From: Candidatus Shapirobacteria bacterium CG10_big_fil_rev_8_21_14_0_10_48_15
GTDB taxonomy: Bacteria; Patescibacteriota; Microgenomatia; PFEM01
NCBI GenBank assembly: GCA_002793635.1
Contig: PFEM01000006.1
Coordinates: 1 to 17,759, forward strand
Direction: 5' to 3'
DNA length: 17,759 nt
Below are positions 1 through 7,267 of the stretch, in pieces. A program made the position numbers and the translations under genes. The notes under the pieces are model-generated. The model saw nothing but the letters and a program-made list of their open reading frames with translations, searched no databases and was not told the origin of the DNA. Position 1 is the first letter of the stretch; every line of letters begins with the position of its first letter.

Positions 1-19
1 GTTGTGAATTAGCTTAGCT

Positions 20-40
20 GGGGCGTATGCAATACGCCCC
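20..40. repeat. Perfect 9-bp palindrome (REP-like interspersed element)
   Basis: GGGGCGTAT (20-28) and ATACGCCCC (32-40) are exact inverted repeats around the 3-nt loop GCA. The flank TAC on the right makes the minus-strand form GTAGGGGCGTATTGC, a type of short palindrome that recurs in many environmental genomes. No T-run follows, so an intrinsic terminator is unlikely. Only one copy is in the window, so repeat status is inferred from its form. Confidence 0.6.
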
Positions 41-68
41 TACGCGACGATGGGAAAACCCCCTGTGT

Positions 69-74
69 TAAAAT
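69..74 (+). promoter_or_regulatory. Possible -10 element for the thioredoxin gene
   Basis: TAAAAT (5 of 6 matches to TATAAT) lies 7 nt upstream of the ATG at 82. No good -35 is visible at the usual distance. If real, the transcript would start at or very near the ATG and have almost no leader. Confidence 0.3.
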
Positions 75-81
75 AGGGCGC

Positions 82-354
82 ATGAAGGTGCTGAAGTTCG
101 GGGCGGTGTGGTGCTCGGGATGTTTGGTGATGCGGCCAAGGTGGAAAGAAATCGAGGCGGAGTTACCGTGGCTCCAAACCGAATACTATGATTATGACCA
201 GGATAAAAAAATGGTTGCCAAATACGCCATCGACCGTGGTAAGCTGCCGGTGTTTATTTATTTAGATAAAACCGGCTGCGAAATTACCCGTCAAGTCGGC
301 GAGCTTAAGAAGGAAGAATTGCTGAAAATAATTTTGGCTAATCAAGATAGGTAA
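82..354 (+). CDS. Small cytoplasmic thioredoxin-like protein
   Basis: A 90-residue thioredoxin-fold protein. The active site W-C-S-G-C places the redox cysteines at C11 and C14, and the cis-proline loop is K-L-P-V-F with P56. There is no signal peptide, so it should act in the cytoplasm. It is shorter than a standard thioredoxin (about 105 residues) because the N-terminal strand and helix are missing. It ends 4 nt before a gene for a secreted-thioredoxin/DsbD-like membrane protein, so a likely role (inference) is to supply electrons to that protein. Start: ATG at 82, with only a weak AGGG upstream. The thioredoxin fold is secure; the partner is not proven. Confidence 0.85.
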   Translation: MKVLKFGAVWCSGCLVMRPRWKEIEAELPWLQTEYYDYDQDKKMVAKYAIDRGKLPVFIYLDKTGCEITRQVGELKKEELLKIILANQDR

Positions 355-358
355 CGCC

Positions 359-1549
359 ATGTTTAAAAAAATCACTCTGGTTGCATTTTTAATTCTTAGC
401 TTAATTGTTTTTGCCCAGCCGGTGACGGCCCAAAATAACCAAATTACCCTTTATTTTTTTTGGTCCAAAACTTGCCCTCATTGCGCCAAAGAGAAAGAGT
501 TTTTGGCCCAGTTGGTGCAAAAATACCCCCGTTTGCAAGTTCGTGATTTTGAAATCAGCACCAGCAGAGAAAATTTGGCCTTGTTTAAAAAAATTGGCCA
601 GCAACTTAATTTGGATATTGCCGGCGTGCCGTTTACGGCTGTCGGCAAGTATCATTTTAGCGGCTTTTTGAGTGCCGCAACCACTGGTCAGGAAATTGAA
701 GCAGCCGTGCAATGTGCGCTGGCCAATGGTTGCCAAGATTTGGTCGGCCCGGTCATTGAGGCGCAAACACCGGTAGCCAAGCCAAGCCAAAAGGCGATGC
801 CTGAAACGATCGAGTTGCCGCTGATTGGCCAGGTAAAAACCAAAAGTTTATCTTTGCCAGCGTTGACTTTAATGATTGCCTTACTGGACGGCTTTAATCC
901 TTGCGCCATGTGGATCCTGCTGTTTTTGATTAGCTTGCTTTTGGGGATGCAAGACCGCCGGCGGATGTGGCTGCTGGGCACCACGTTTATCGTCACTTCG
1001 GGGTTGGCTTATTTCTTATTTATGGCCGCCTGGCTGAATTTGTTTTTGTTTTTGGGCTTTGTCTTTTGGATAAGAGTGTTGGTTGGTTTGCTGGCCTTAT
1101 TTGCCGCGGGGTATAACCTGCGTGACTGGTGGGTGAATCGCAGTGGCGGCTGCGAAACTGTCGGCGAGTCCAAAAGAGAAAAAATGTTTGCCAAAATGAA
1201 GCGTATTACCCAAGAAAGAAGTTTGTGGCTGGCTTTAGGAGGGCTAATTATTCTGGCTTTTGGGATCAACCTGATTGAGCTGGTTTGCTCGGCCGGCTTG
1301 CCAGCGATTTACACTAGTATTTTGTCGTTGACCAACTTACCCGGCTGGCAATACTATTTATATTTGCTTTTTTATGTTTTCATTTTCATGCTGGACGATT
1401 TGCTGGTCTTTTTTGTCGCCATGGCGACTTTGCAGGCCGTGGGGATTCAGAGTAAGTACGCCCGCTGGTCGCGTTTGATCGGGGGCTCGCTGATGCTGGT
1501 GATCGGCATCTTGATGCTGGTTAAGCCCGAATGGCTGATGTTTGGGTAG
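359..1549 (+). CDS. Secreted thioredoxin domain fused to DsbD/CcdA-like membrane domain
   Basis: A 396-residue membrane protein. Residues 1-24 are a signal peptide (cleavage likely after T-A24). Residues 28-130 form a thioredoxin/glutaredoxin-like domain with C39-P-H-C42 and a cis-Pro in G-V-P91-F, predicted to face outside. A second cysteine pair, C119 and C125, lies in the same domain. After a linker, residues 165-390 hold about six hydrophobic segments. C182 in F-N-P-C and C310 in E-L-V-C sit within membrane segments, as in the DsbD/CcdA transmembrane electron carriers. Family knowledge says such proteins pass electrons from cytoplasmic thioredoxin to extracytoplasmic thiols. Here carrier and external acceptor are one chain, and the cytoplasmic thioredoxin is encoded 4 nt upstream. 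A weak AGGT precedes the ATG. The exact substrate is unknown. Confidence 0.8.
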   Translation: MFKKITLVAFLILSLIVFAQPVTAQNNQITLYFFWSKTCPHCAKEKEFLAQLVQKYPRLQVRDFEISTSRENLALFKKIGQQLNLDIAGVPFTAVGKYHFSGFLSAATTGQEIEAAVQCALANGCQDLVGPVIEAQTPVAKPSQKAMPETIELPLIGQVKTKSLSLPALTLMIALLDGFNPCAMWILLFLISLLLGMQDRRRMWLLGTTFIVTSGLAYFLFMAAWLNLFLFLGFVFWIRVLVGLLALFAAGYNLRDWWVNRSGGCETVGESKREKMFAKMKRITQERSLWLALGGLIILAFGINLIELVCSAGLPAIYTSILSLTNLPGWQYYLYLLFYVFIFMLDDLLVFFVAMATLQAVGIQSKYARWSRLIGGSLMLVIGILMLVKPEWLMFG

Positions 1550-1552
1550 CGC

Positions 1553-1581
1553 TTGACACTCCCCTACCCGTTAGTTATAAT
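1553..1581 (+). promoter_or_regulatory. Consensus sigma70 promoter for the DUF5320-DUF134-yibE/F operon
   Basis: TTGACA (1553-1558), a 17-nt spacer and TATAAT (1576-1581) match the sigma70 consensus at all twelve positions. It starts just after the stop of the DsbD-like gene (1549) and lies 42 nt upstream of the DUF5320 ATG. It marks the start of a new transcription unit. Confidence 0.9.
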
Positions 1582-1586
1582 GGGTA
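1565..1586. promoter_or_regulatory. Operator-like inverted repeat over the -10 box
   Basis: TACCCGTTA (1565-1573) and TAATGGGTA (1578-1586) are inverted repeats with 8 of 9 pairs matching and a 4-nt centre. The right arm covers the end of the -10 box and the left arm lies in the spacer, so a bound protein would block RNA polymerase. The DUF134 helix-turn-helix protein encoded two genes down is the natural candidate regulator, but this is inference. Confidence 0.5.
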
Positions 1587-1609
1587 TATATTCATAATTA
1601 ATTAAGAAG

Positions 1610-1617
1610 GGAGGTGA
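1610..1617 (+). promoter_or_regulatory. Strong Shine-Dalgarno site for DUF5320 gene
   Basis: GGAGGTGA ends 6 nt before the ATG at 1624. It is the best ribosome binding site in the window, where most starts have weak or no SD, so this small protein is probably made in quantity. Confidence 0.85.
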
Positions 1618-1623
1618 AAAAAA

Positions 1624-1857
1624 ATGCCAGGATTTGATCAAACTGGTCCAGCTGGTATCGGACCACAAACCGGACGGGGTTTTGGTCCTTGCGGTTTTGG
1701 TTTGGGGTGGCGTCGTCATTTTGGCCCCGGCCGCGGGATGGGACGCTATTTTGGTTGGCGTTGGCCTCAAACTGATGAGGAAAAAAAGCAGTCTTTGGGA
1801 GAGTATAAGAAAGCTTTACAAGAAGAGCTGGAAGATGTAGAAAAGGAATTGAAGTAA
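1624..1857 (+). CDS. DUF5320 family Gly/Arg-rich small protein
   Basis: A 77-residue protein of unknown function. The first half is rich in Gly, Pro, Arg and aromatic residues and contains the family signature T-G-P-x-G-x-G-P-x-T-G-R-G (from T7), a single Cys (C23 in G-P-C-G-F) and a Trp/Phe-rich stretch (29-47). The second half (50-77) is charged and helical, likely a short coiled coil. DUF5320 genes often sit beside DUF134 and nitrogenase-cofactor-like (NifX/NifB) genes in anaerobes; no NifX-like gene is seen here. It has a consensus promoter and strong SD, and its TAA stop directly abuts the next ATG, so it is co-translated with the DUF134 protein. It has no signal peptide. The family call is good; the role is unknown. 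Confidence 0.75.
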   Translation: MPGFDQTGPAGIGPQTGRGFGPCGFGLGWRRHFGPGRGMGRYFGWRWPQTDEEKKQSLGEYKKALQEELEDVEKELK

Positions 1858-2148
1858 ATGCCTCGACCCAAAAAGCCTCGCCGGTTGCGATTTAGACCAG
1901 AGGTTTGTTACTACAAGCCGCGGGGAATTCCCCTGCGGCTATTGGAAGAAGTGGTGCTCTTACCTGAGGAAATGGAAGCCATTAAACTTCATGAGGTTGA
2001 TGGCCTAGATCAGGTAGCGGCGGCCCAAAAAATGGCTGTTTCCCAAAGTACTTTTCAAAGGATTTTGGCGGCGGCTTACCATAAAATCGGCGAGGCTTTG
2101 GTCAACGGGAAAGCAATCAGGCTGGAATATAACAAGACTAATGGTTAA
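1858..2148 (+). CDS. DUF134 family helix-turn-helix DNA-binding protein
   Basis: A 96-residue protein matching DUF134 throughout: the basic N-terminus M-P-R-P-K-K, the motif Y-K-P-R-G-I-P-L-R (19-27), E-E-M-E-A-I-K-L (37-44), and a sigma-70 region 4-like helix-turn-helix (about 50-74, with S-T-F-Q-R-I-L at 64-70). These proteins are predicted transcription regulators; their ligands and targets are mostly unknown. One cysteine (C17) lies in the position often occupied by a metal or redox-type residue, but there is no clear metal site. The ATG follows the previous stop with no gap, with AAGGAA at 1843-1848 as SD. The gene overlaps the next one by 8 nt. It may bind the inverted repeat in the operon promoter (inference). 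Confidence 0.85.
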   Translation: MPRPKKPRRLRFRPEVCYYKPRGIPLRLLEEVVLLPEEMEAIKLHEVDGLDQVAAAQKMAVSQSTFQRILAAAYHKIGEALVNGKAIRLEYNKTNG

Positions 2149-3214
2149 AAAAATTTTGTTGATAATTATTTTGGCGTTGGTTTATGCTTTGCCGCCTTTG
2201 GCTTTGGCACAGGAAGAAATTCTTGAGGGGCAGGTTACCCAAATTGTTAAAGAGGACGTTGTAGTTCAAGCGGACCAAAAAAGCCTTTACCAGCAGTTGG
2301 GCATTTTGATTACTCATGGTTCGGCCAAGGACAAGAGAATTACCTTAAAGGCAGCAGGTTTACCCTTGTCGGGGGCAGGCAAATACCAGGTAGGTGATCA
2401 GGTGATGCTGAGTCTTAACTATGGGTTGGCGGGCGAAGAAATTTACAACTTGGTAGAACTGGTCAGGCGCAAGCAACTGCTCACGCTCTTTTTAATTTTT
2501 ATTGTTTTGGTGATCGCGGTGGGTCGCTGGCGGGGAGTCGCTTCTTTAGCCGGCTTGGGGTTGTCATTTTTAGTCATTTTTAAACTAATTCTGCCCCAAA
2601 TTAATCAAGGTAAGGATCCGGTGCGGGTGGCAATTTTGGCTTCACTGCTGCTGATTCCGTTAACTTTTTGTCTATCACATGGTTGGAATAAAAAAACCCT
2701 AGTGGCTATGGTTGGGACCCTGGGAGCGTTAGTTTTAACCGGGCTGTTGGCTAAATATTTTATTGATGGGATGCGGTTGATGGGCTTTGCTTCCGAAGAG
2801 GCAGGATTTTTAAAAGCCTCCAGGAGCGATTTTAATATTCGCGGTTTAATTTTGGCAGGAATTATTATCGGGGCCTTGGGGGTTTTGGATGACATTACGG
2901 TGGCCCAGGCGGCAGTGGTTCAGCAGCTCAAACAGAGCAATGCCAAGCTTCGTCCTCGTGAGGTTTTTTGGCGGGCGATGAAAGTTGGCCAAGATCACAT
3001 CGCTTCCATGGTGAACACGCTGGTTTTAGTTTATACCGGAGCGGCCTTGCCGTTGTTGCTGCTTTTTATCAGCAACCCGTTACCGTTTTCGCAAGTCATT
3101 AATTACGAAATTATTGCTGAGGAAGTGATTCGTACTTTGGCAGGCAGTATCGGCTTGGTGGCGGCGGTGCCGCTAACCACCTTTTTGGCCAGTCAGGTTG
3201 ATTTGAGGAATTAG
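2141..3214 (+). CDS. YibE/F-like multipass membrane protein
   Basis: A 357-residue protein with a signal peptide (about 1-23, cleavage near A-L-A-Q), an extracytoplasmic beta-rich region (25-108, with G-D-Q-V-M-L) and about seven hydrophobic segments between 113 and 350. The conserved YibE/F core is clear: G-A-L-G-V-L-D-D-I-T-V-A-Q (244-256), K-x-G-x-D-H-I-A-S-M-V-N-T (281-293) and the C-terminal G-S-I-G-L-V-A-A-V-P-L-T-T (335-347). The acidic DD-I-T pair and the polar H-I-A-S-M-V-N-T helix suggest a transport or channel activity, but no substrate is established for the family. The start overlaps DUF134 by 8 nt, so they are translationally coupled. The gene ends in a stop codon that overlaps the stop of the convergent ABC permease gene. 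Confidence 0.8.
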   Translation: MVKKILLIIILALVYALPPLALAQEEILEGQVTQIVKEDVVVQADQKSLYQQLGILITHGSAKDKRITLKAAGLPLSGAGKYQVGDQVMLSLNYGLAGEEIYNLVELVRRKQLLTLFLIFIVLVIAVGRWRGVASLAGLGLSFLVIFKLILPQINQGKDPVRVAILASLLLIPLTFCLSHGWNKKTLVAMVGTLGALVLTGLLAKYFIDGMRLMGFASEEAGFLKASRSDFNIRGLILAGIIIGALGVLDDITVAQAAVVQQLKQSNAKLRPREVFWRAMKVGQDHIASMVNTLVLVYTGAALPLLLLFISNPLPFSQVINYEIIAEEVIRTLAGSIGLVAAVPLTTFLASQVDLRN

Positions 3215-4819
3215 AGTTCGTAGTGGTTGAGGTGACGCTGAACCTGGTGGAAAATGATGACCGCCACCAAGCCGCTGAGCAGCCAGATCAGCCCCACGCC
3301 GTACCGCAACGGGCCAAAAAGCAACCCGGCGCACAGGCTGATATAGGCTAAACAAACAAAAGTTGCCAGCAGCCCTCCCGGAGTGGTCGAAAGTTTTTCC
3401 GGATTTTTTTCCCAGAAATTAGGTTTAATCGCACCGATTCCCAAAGTGACCAGCACGATGAGAAAGCTAACCGGCAAGTTGATCAACAGCAGCGACCATT
3501 GCTTACTGATTAATAAAATCGCTTCCGTTGACAAACAAACGAGCAAAAATGAGCTGACCAGTTTTTGCCAAAAAATTTTGAGCCGCGGCAGCGGCGCCGA
3601 CCAGCTGACCCAGGCGCTGTGACCTTCCAAACTGATTAAAGGAAACAAAAAGCGCAGGCTAAAAACGGCCGCCAAATAATTGGTAAACAAAAAATTGATT
3701 GTTTTCAGCCAAGTTTGGTGAGTGGTGGGAAAAGTTTTCGCCAGCCGCGTCAGGGGCACTCGGCTGATAATCAGTAAATAAACGATGCCGATAAAGATAA
3801 TAAAGAAAAGTTGAAAAAGCTGGGGCGGCGAGCGCAGGACGCCCAACCAGTCTTTTTCCGTTAAGGCGCCCATTTTACCGGGCAGCAAATAAGGAAAAGA
3901 CCGGACCTTTTTTTTAACAGTATCCCAGGGAGCGGCGATAAATCGGCCGACGCTGGTCTTATTGATGGCCTGCCAATAAAATTGCTGCCGCAGCAGGCTG
4001 ACTACCAAGATCAAGGTCAACCAAAAAGACGCCAAAGTGGCCAGATAAAGCGCGGCGACCGACGGACTGCCGGGCCAAAAATAAACTAAGTTGACCAGCC
4101 AGGTAGTGGGCAAAAAAGAGGCCAGCAGCGGCTTGCGGCCCAGCAGAGTGCCGATTTCTTCAATCGAAAGAGGGCCCAAATTAGTGGTGAGCTCGTCAGG
4201 CAGTAAGACTTTTACCAAGACCCAGCCAAAGATGGGCAGGCTGGCCAACAAGGCAAAATTAAACCAGCGGCTTTGCAGGTTGCCCCAAATTCGGCTGGCG
4301 ATGAGGGCGATCATGGTGCCCAGCAGGCTGCTGGACAGACTTAAAAAGATCAGCCCGACTAAAAAAAGACTTCTGGTGGTCCAGTTCAGGCCGAAGGCGG
4401 CACTATAGCCCAAAATAAAAGGCAGGCTGAAAACCAGCATCGGCCAATTGGCCAGCAAGAGGCTGTTGAGCAAACGAGAGCTAAAAATGGCCGTAATCGG
4501 GATTGGCCAGCTGAAAACCAGCGAGTTATCATCGCGTTGAAAGAGAGTTTGCAAACTGGTGATGACGGCGGAGGCCAATACTAAAACCGCCGTTAAGATG
4601 AAAGTGGCGGCCAGGCTGTAGGTGATAATGGGTTGACTAGCGATTGGGTATTCGCTCAGGAATTTAAAGCTGGTCAAACTGAAATAAAAAATTCCCAAAG
4701 CCAAGAGCAGTAAGATAACCAGGGTAGTCAGGATGACCAAGATTTTTGCCCACTGACCGCGGCGGAAAAGGCTGGCCAGCCTGATTAATTTGCTGGTTTG
4801 CAGGGCCCAAAAGGCGCGG

Positions 4820-4827
<8 letters not shown>
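3211..4827 (-). CDS. Large ABC-2 type exporter permease
   Basis: A 538-residue membrane protein with about 11-12 hydrophobic segments in two halves (about 28-280 and 335-530) joined by a basic cytoplasmic stretch (285-330). It has the features of the large single-chain ABC-2 exporters: a K-D-W or R-S-P-rich segment before the second half (K325-D-W-L-G-V-L-R-S-P), I-S-L-E-G-H-S-A-W followed by A-P-L-P-R (398-415), and P-N-F-W-E-K-N-P near 469-476. The first 8 nt overlap the 3' end of its ATPase gene, so both form one transporter. The substrate cannot be told; relatives are usually annotated as putative drug, lipid or peptide exporters. The stop (TAA on the minus strand) interlocks with the TAG of yibE/F. 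Confidence 0.8.
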
Positions 4828-5539
<712 letters not shown>

Positions 5540-5545
5540 GCTTTC

Positions 5546-5572
5546 AATATAACATAATCTAAGACTTGACAA
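5546..5572 (-). promoter_or_regulatory. Probable promoter of the ABC exporter operon
   Basis: On the minus strand, TTGTCA (5572-5567), 15 nt and TATATT (5551-5546) lie just upstream of the GTG at 5539. The spacer is 2 nt short of ideal. The -35 shares the palindrome CTTGACAAG (5565-5573) with the divergent Rrf2 promoter, so the two promoters probably compete or share a regulator. Confidence 0.45.
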
Positions 5573-5594
5573 GGAGAGGTTTTTTCAATAAACT
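5566..5594 (+). promoter_or_regulatory. Probable promoter of the rrf2-iscS-iscU operon
   Basis: TTGACA (5566-5571), a 17-nt spacer and TAAACT (5589-5594, 4 of 6 to consensus) precede the ATG at 5609. The leader would be only about 7-8 nt. The -35 lies in CTTGACAAG, a palindrome around one central base. A weak -10 is typical of a regulated promoter. Confidence 0.6.
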
Positions 5595-5608
5595 CCTACG
5601 CAATAAGT

Positions 5609-6001
5609 ATGAATATGTTCAATCTTTCTAAAAAAACTGATTACGGGATGGAGCTGATGATTTTTCTGGCCAAAAATCAAGCCGGGCCAATTTCTTTGCG
5701 CCAAATTGCTAAAGAAAAAAAGTTACCTTTTAAATTTTTGGAACAGGTGGCGGCTTCTCTGCGTGAGGCGGGTCTAATTGAAGCCAAAGAGGGCCGGGCC
5801 GGTGGTTATTTGCTGGCTAAAAAGCCGGCCAAAATTTCGGTCGCCGCCGTCGTGGAAGTGTTGGAGGGACCGGTAGAACTGGGCGCTTGTGTGGCCTGTC
5901 CGCACGCGAGGCAGTGCGGCCAGCAAGACGTTTGGCATGAAGTCGGCGACAAGGTGAGAGAAATGATTAAAGGCAAAACGCTGCAGGACTTCTTAAAATG
6001 A
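5609..6001 (+). CDS. Rrf2 family transcription regulator (IscR-like)
   Basis: A 130-residue Rrf2 protein. The N-terminal winged helix starts L-S-K-K-T-D-Y-G (6-13), with L-R-Q-I-A-K (30-35) and the wing E-G-R-A-G-G-Y-L-L (61-69). The sensor loop has C94, C97 and C103 with nearby H99 and H110; the C97-x5-C103 spacing matches the last two cluster cysteines of IscR (C98, C104), while the first cysteine is displaced. This supports, but does not prove, Fe-S or thiol sensing. It heads the Fe-S assembly operon and its 3' end overlaps iscS by ATGA, as expected of a feedback regulator. ATG at 5615 (M3) is an alternative start that fits the family N-terminus equally well. No SD is seen. Confidence 0.9.
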   Translation: MNMFNLSKKTDYGMELMIFLAKNQAGPISLRQIAKEKKLPFKFLEQVAASLREAGLIEAKEGRAGGYLLAKKPAKISVAAVVEVLEGPVELGACVACPHARQCGQQDVWHEVGDKVREMIKGKTLQDFLK

Positions 6002-7212
6002 AAAAAGCTTACTTAGATAATGCGGCGACGACCGCGGTTGATCCTCAAGTGCTGGCCGCCATACAACCTTATTTTAGTCAAAAATACGGCAATGCTTCCG
6101 AACCACACCGTTGGGGTCAGGAAGCGCGGGTGGCGCTTGATCAGGCGCGTGACCAGGTCGCCACTTTTTTGGGGGCCAAGTCAGGGGAAATTATTTTTAC
6201 TGCCGGGGCCACCGAGTCGATTAATTTCGCCCACAAGGGACTCATCGAGGCACTGTTTCAAAAATTTTCAAGCTCCAATTTTCAATTTTCAAGAAAGCTG
6301 CATATCATCACTTCTTCGATCGAGCACAAGGCGGTATTGGAAACTTGCCGGCATTTGGAGAAGCGGGGTTGGGTGCAAGTCACTACCCTGCCGGTGGACA
6401 AGTATGGTTTGGTCAAAGCAGCTGATGTCGCCAAAGCGATTAAGCCCAATACGGTTTTGGTGAGCGTGATGTATGTTAACAATGAGGTTGGGACGGTGCA
6501 GCCGGTTGCCGCCATCGGCAAGCTTCTTAAGAAGCTAAATCAGTTAAGAGTTATGAGCCATCAGCCACCGGTTTATTTCCACACGGACGCGACCCAGGCG
6601 GTGCAGTACCTTGATTGTCAGGTTGATCAGCTGGGCGTGGATTTACTTTCTTTGACCGGCCACAAAATTTATGCGCCCAAAGGCATCGGCGCTTTGTATG
6701 TTCGCCAGGGTACTCCCTTAGTGCGGCAGCTTGACGGCGGTGGCCAAGAATTTAATACGCGCGCCGGTACCGAGAACGTGCCGTATATTGTGGGGCTGGG
6801 GGCGGCGATAGAGAGAGTTAGCCGAGTTGACCAAGATACCAAGTTAACCAAGATAATTAAGCTAAGAGATAAATTGATTAAGGGAGTGTTGCAAATTCCT
6901 GGTGCTGTCTTGACCGGTCACCCGATCAAGCGCGCCCCGCACATCGCTTCTTTTGCCTTCAGGGGGGCGGAGGGGGAAGCCATTTTGCTTTATTTGTCGG
7001 AAAAAGGCATCGCCGCTGCCTCCGGTTCGGCTTGCACTTCGGGGCAACTGCAAGCCTCCCATGTGCTGACTGCCATGGGGGTTAAGCCGGAGCTTGTTCA
7101 TGGTTCTTTAAGATTATCTTTAGGGAAAGATAATACGGAAGCAGAGGTAAATTACGTTTTGCAGACTCTGCCGGTAGTGATTAAAAAATTGCGGGCGATG
7201 GCGCCAAAATAA
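5998..7212 (+). CDS. iscS: Cysteine desulfurase (NifS/IscS family)
   Basis: A 404-residue PLP enzyme that removes sulfur from cysteine and passes persulfide to the Fe-S scaffold. Visible landmarks: Y-L-D-N-A-A-T-T (5-12), I-E-H-K-A-V (108-113, ring-stacking H110), the PLP-contacting T-D-A-T-Q-A (196-201), the PLP lysine in T-G-H-K (K223), R-A-G-T-E-N (255-260), and the catalytic cysteine in A-S-G-S-A-C-T-S-G (C346). The long C-terminal loop with T-S-G marks the class I (IscS/NifS) type. Residues about 86-99 are an extra low-complexity piece compared with typical IscS, encoded by AATTTTCA repeats at 6264-6292. It starts in a 4-nt overlap with rrf2. Confidence 0.95.
   Translation: MKKAYLDNAATTAVDPQVLAAIQPYFSQKYGNASEPHRWGQEARVALDQARDQVATFLGAKSGEIIFTAGATESINFAHKGLIEALFQKFSSSNFQFSRKLHIITSSIEHKAVLETCRHLEKRGWVQVTTLPVDKYGLVKAADVAKAIKPNTVLVSVMYVNNEVGTVQPVAAIGKLLKKLNQLRVMSHQPPVYFHTDATQAVQYLDCQVDQLGVDLLSLTGHKIYAPKGIGALYVRQGTPLVRQLDGGGQEFNTRAGTENVPYIVGLGAAIERVSRVDQDTKLTKIIKLRDKLIKGVLQIPGAVLTGHPIKRAPHIASFAFRGAEGEAILLYLSEKGIAAASGSACTSGQLQASHVLTAMGVKPELVHGSLRLSLGKDNTEAEVNYVLQTLPVVIKKLRAMAPK
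6264..6292. repeat. AATTTTCA short-repeat tract inside iscS
   Basis: Three copies of AATTTTCA (starting at 6263, 6277 and 6284), the first separated by a 6-nt GCTCCA-type linker. The composition is much more AT-rich than the gene around it and looks like the TTCAA-type repeats found between genes (compare 12021-12131). It stays in frame and encodes part of a surface loop. Confidence 0.6.
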
Positions 7213-7220
7213 TAAAATAA

Positions 7221-7256
7221 CTCCGCGGATGGTGTCCGAAGGGCGCCTCCGAGGGG
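7221..7256 (+). promoter_or_regulatory. Strong intercistronic mRNA hairpin between iscS and iscU
   Basis: As RNA, 7221-7256 folds into one hairpin: CTCC (7221-7224) pairs with GGGG (7253-7256), CGGA (7226-7229) with TCCG (7248-7251), and GGTGTCC (7231-7237) with GGGCGCC (7241-7247), closed by loop GAA (7238-7240). There is one G.A mismatch, one bulged T and three G.U pairs. No U-tract follows, so it is not a standard terminator. The 3' arm contains GAGGGG, the only SD-like sequence before the iscU ATG at 7268, so the fold could mask ribosome binding or protect the upstream mRNA. Confidence 0.6.
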
Positions 7257-7267
7257 TTATCCAGCAG

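Noticed and set aside
20..40. Intrinsic terminator
   Set aside because: The stem is perfect but neither strand has a T-run after it (TACGCG on the right, AGCTAAGC on the left).
5540..5572. TTG start at 5572 for the ABC ATPase
   Set aside because: The extra 11 residues do not resemble the family N-terminus, no SD precedes it and the segment contains promoter-like boxes. GTG at 5539 is preferred.
6264..6292. CRISPR-like array
   Set aside because: The units are only 8 nt, adjacent or nearly so, with no unique spacers, and lie inside a coding frame.
7221..7256. Intrinsic terminator between iscS and iscU
   Set aside because: The stem is strong but is followed by TTATCCAGC, not a U-tract, and the genes on both sides belong to one pathway.
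7229..7267. Upstream ATG start at 7229 for iscU
   Set aside because: The 13 added residues are encoded by the hairpin and are unlike any IscU N-terminus. M-Y-S-P-K at 7268 fits the family.
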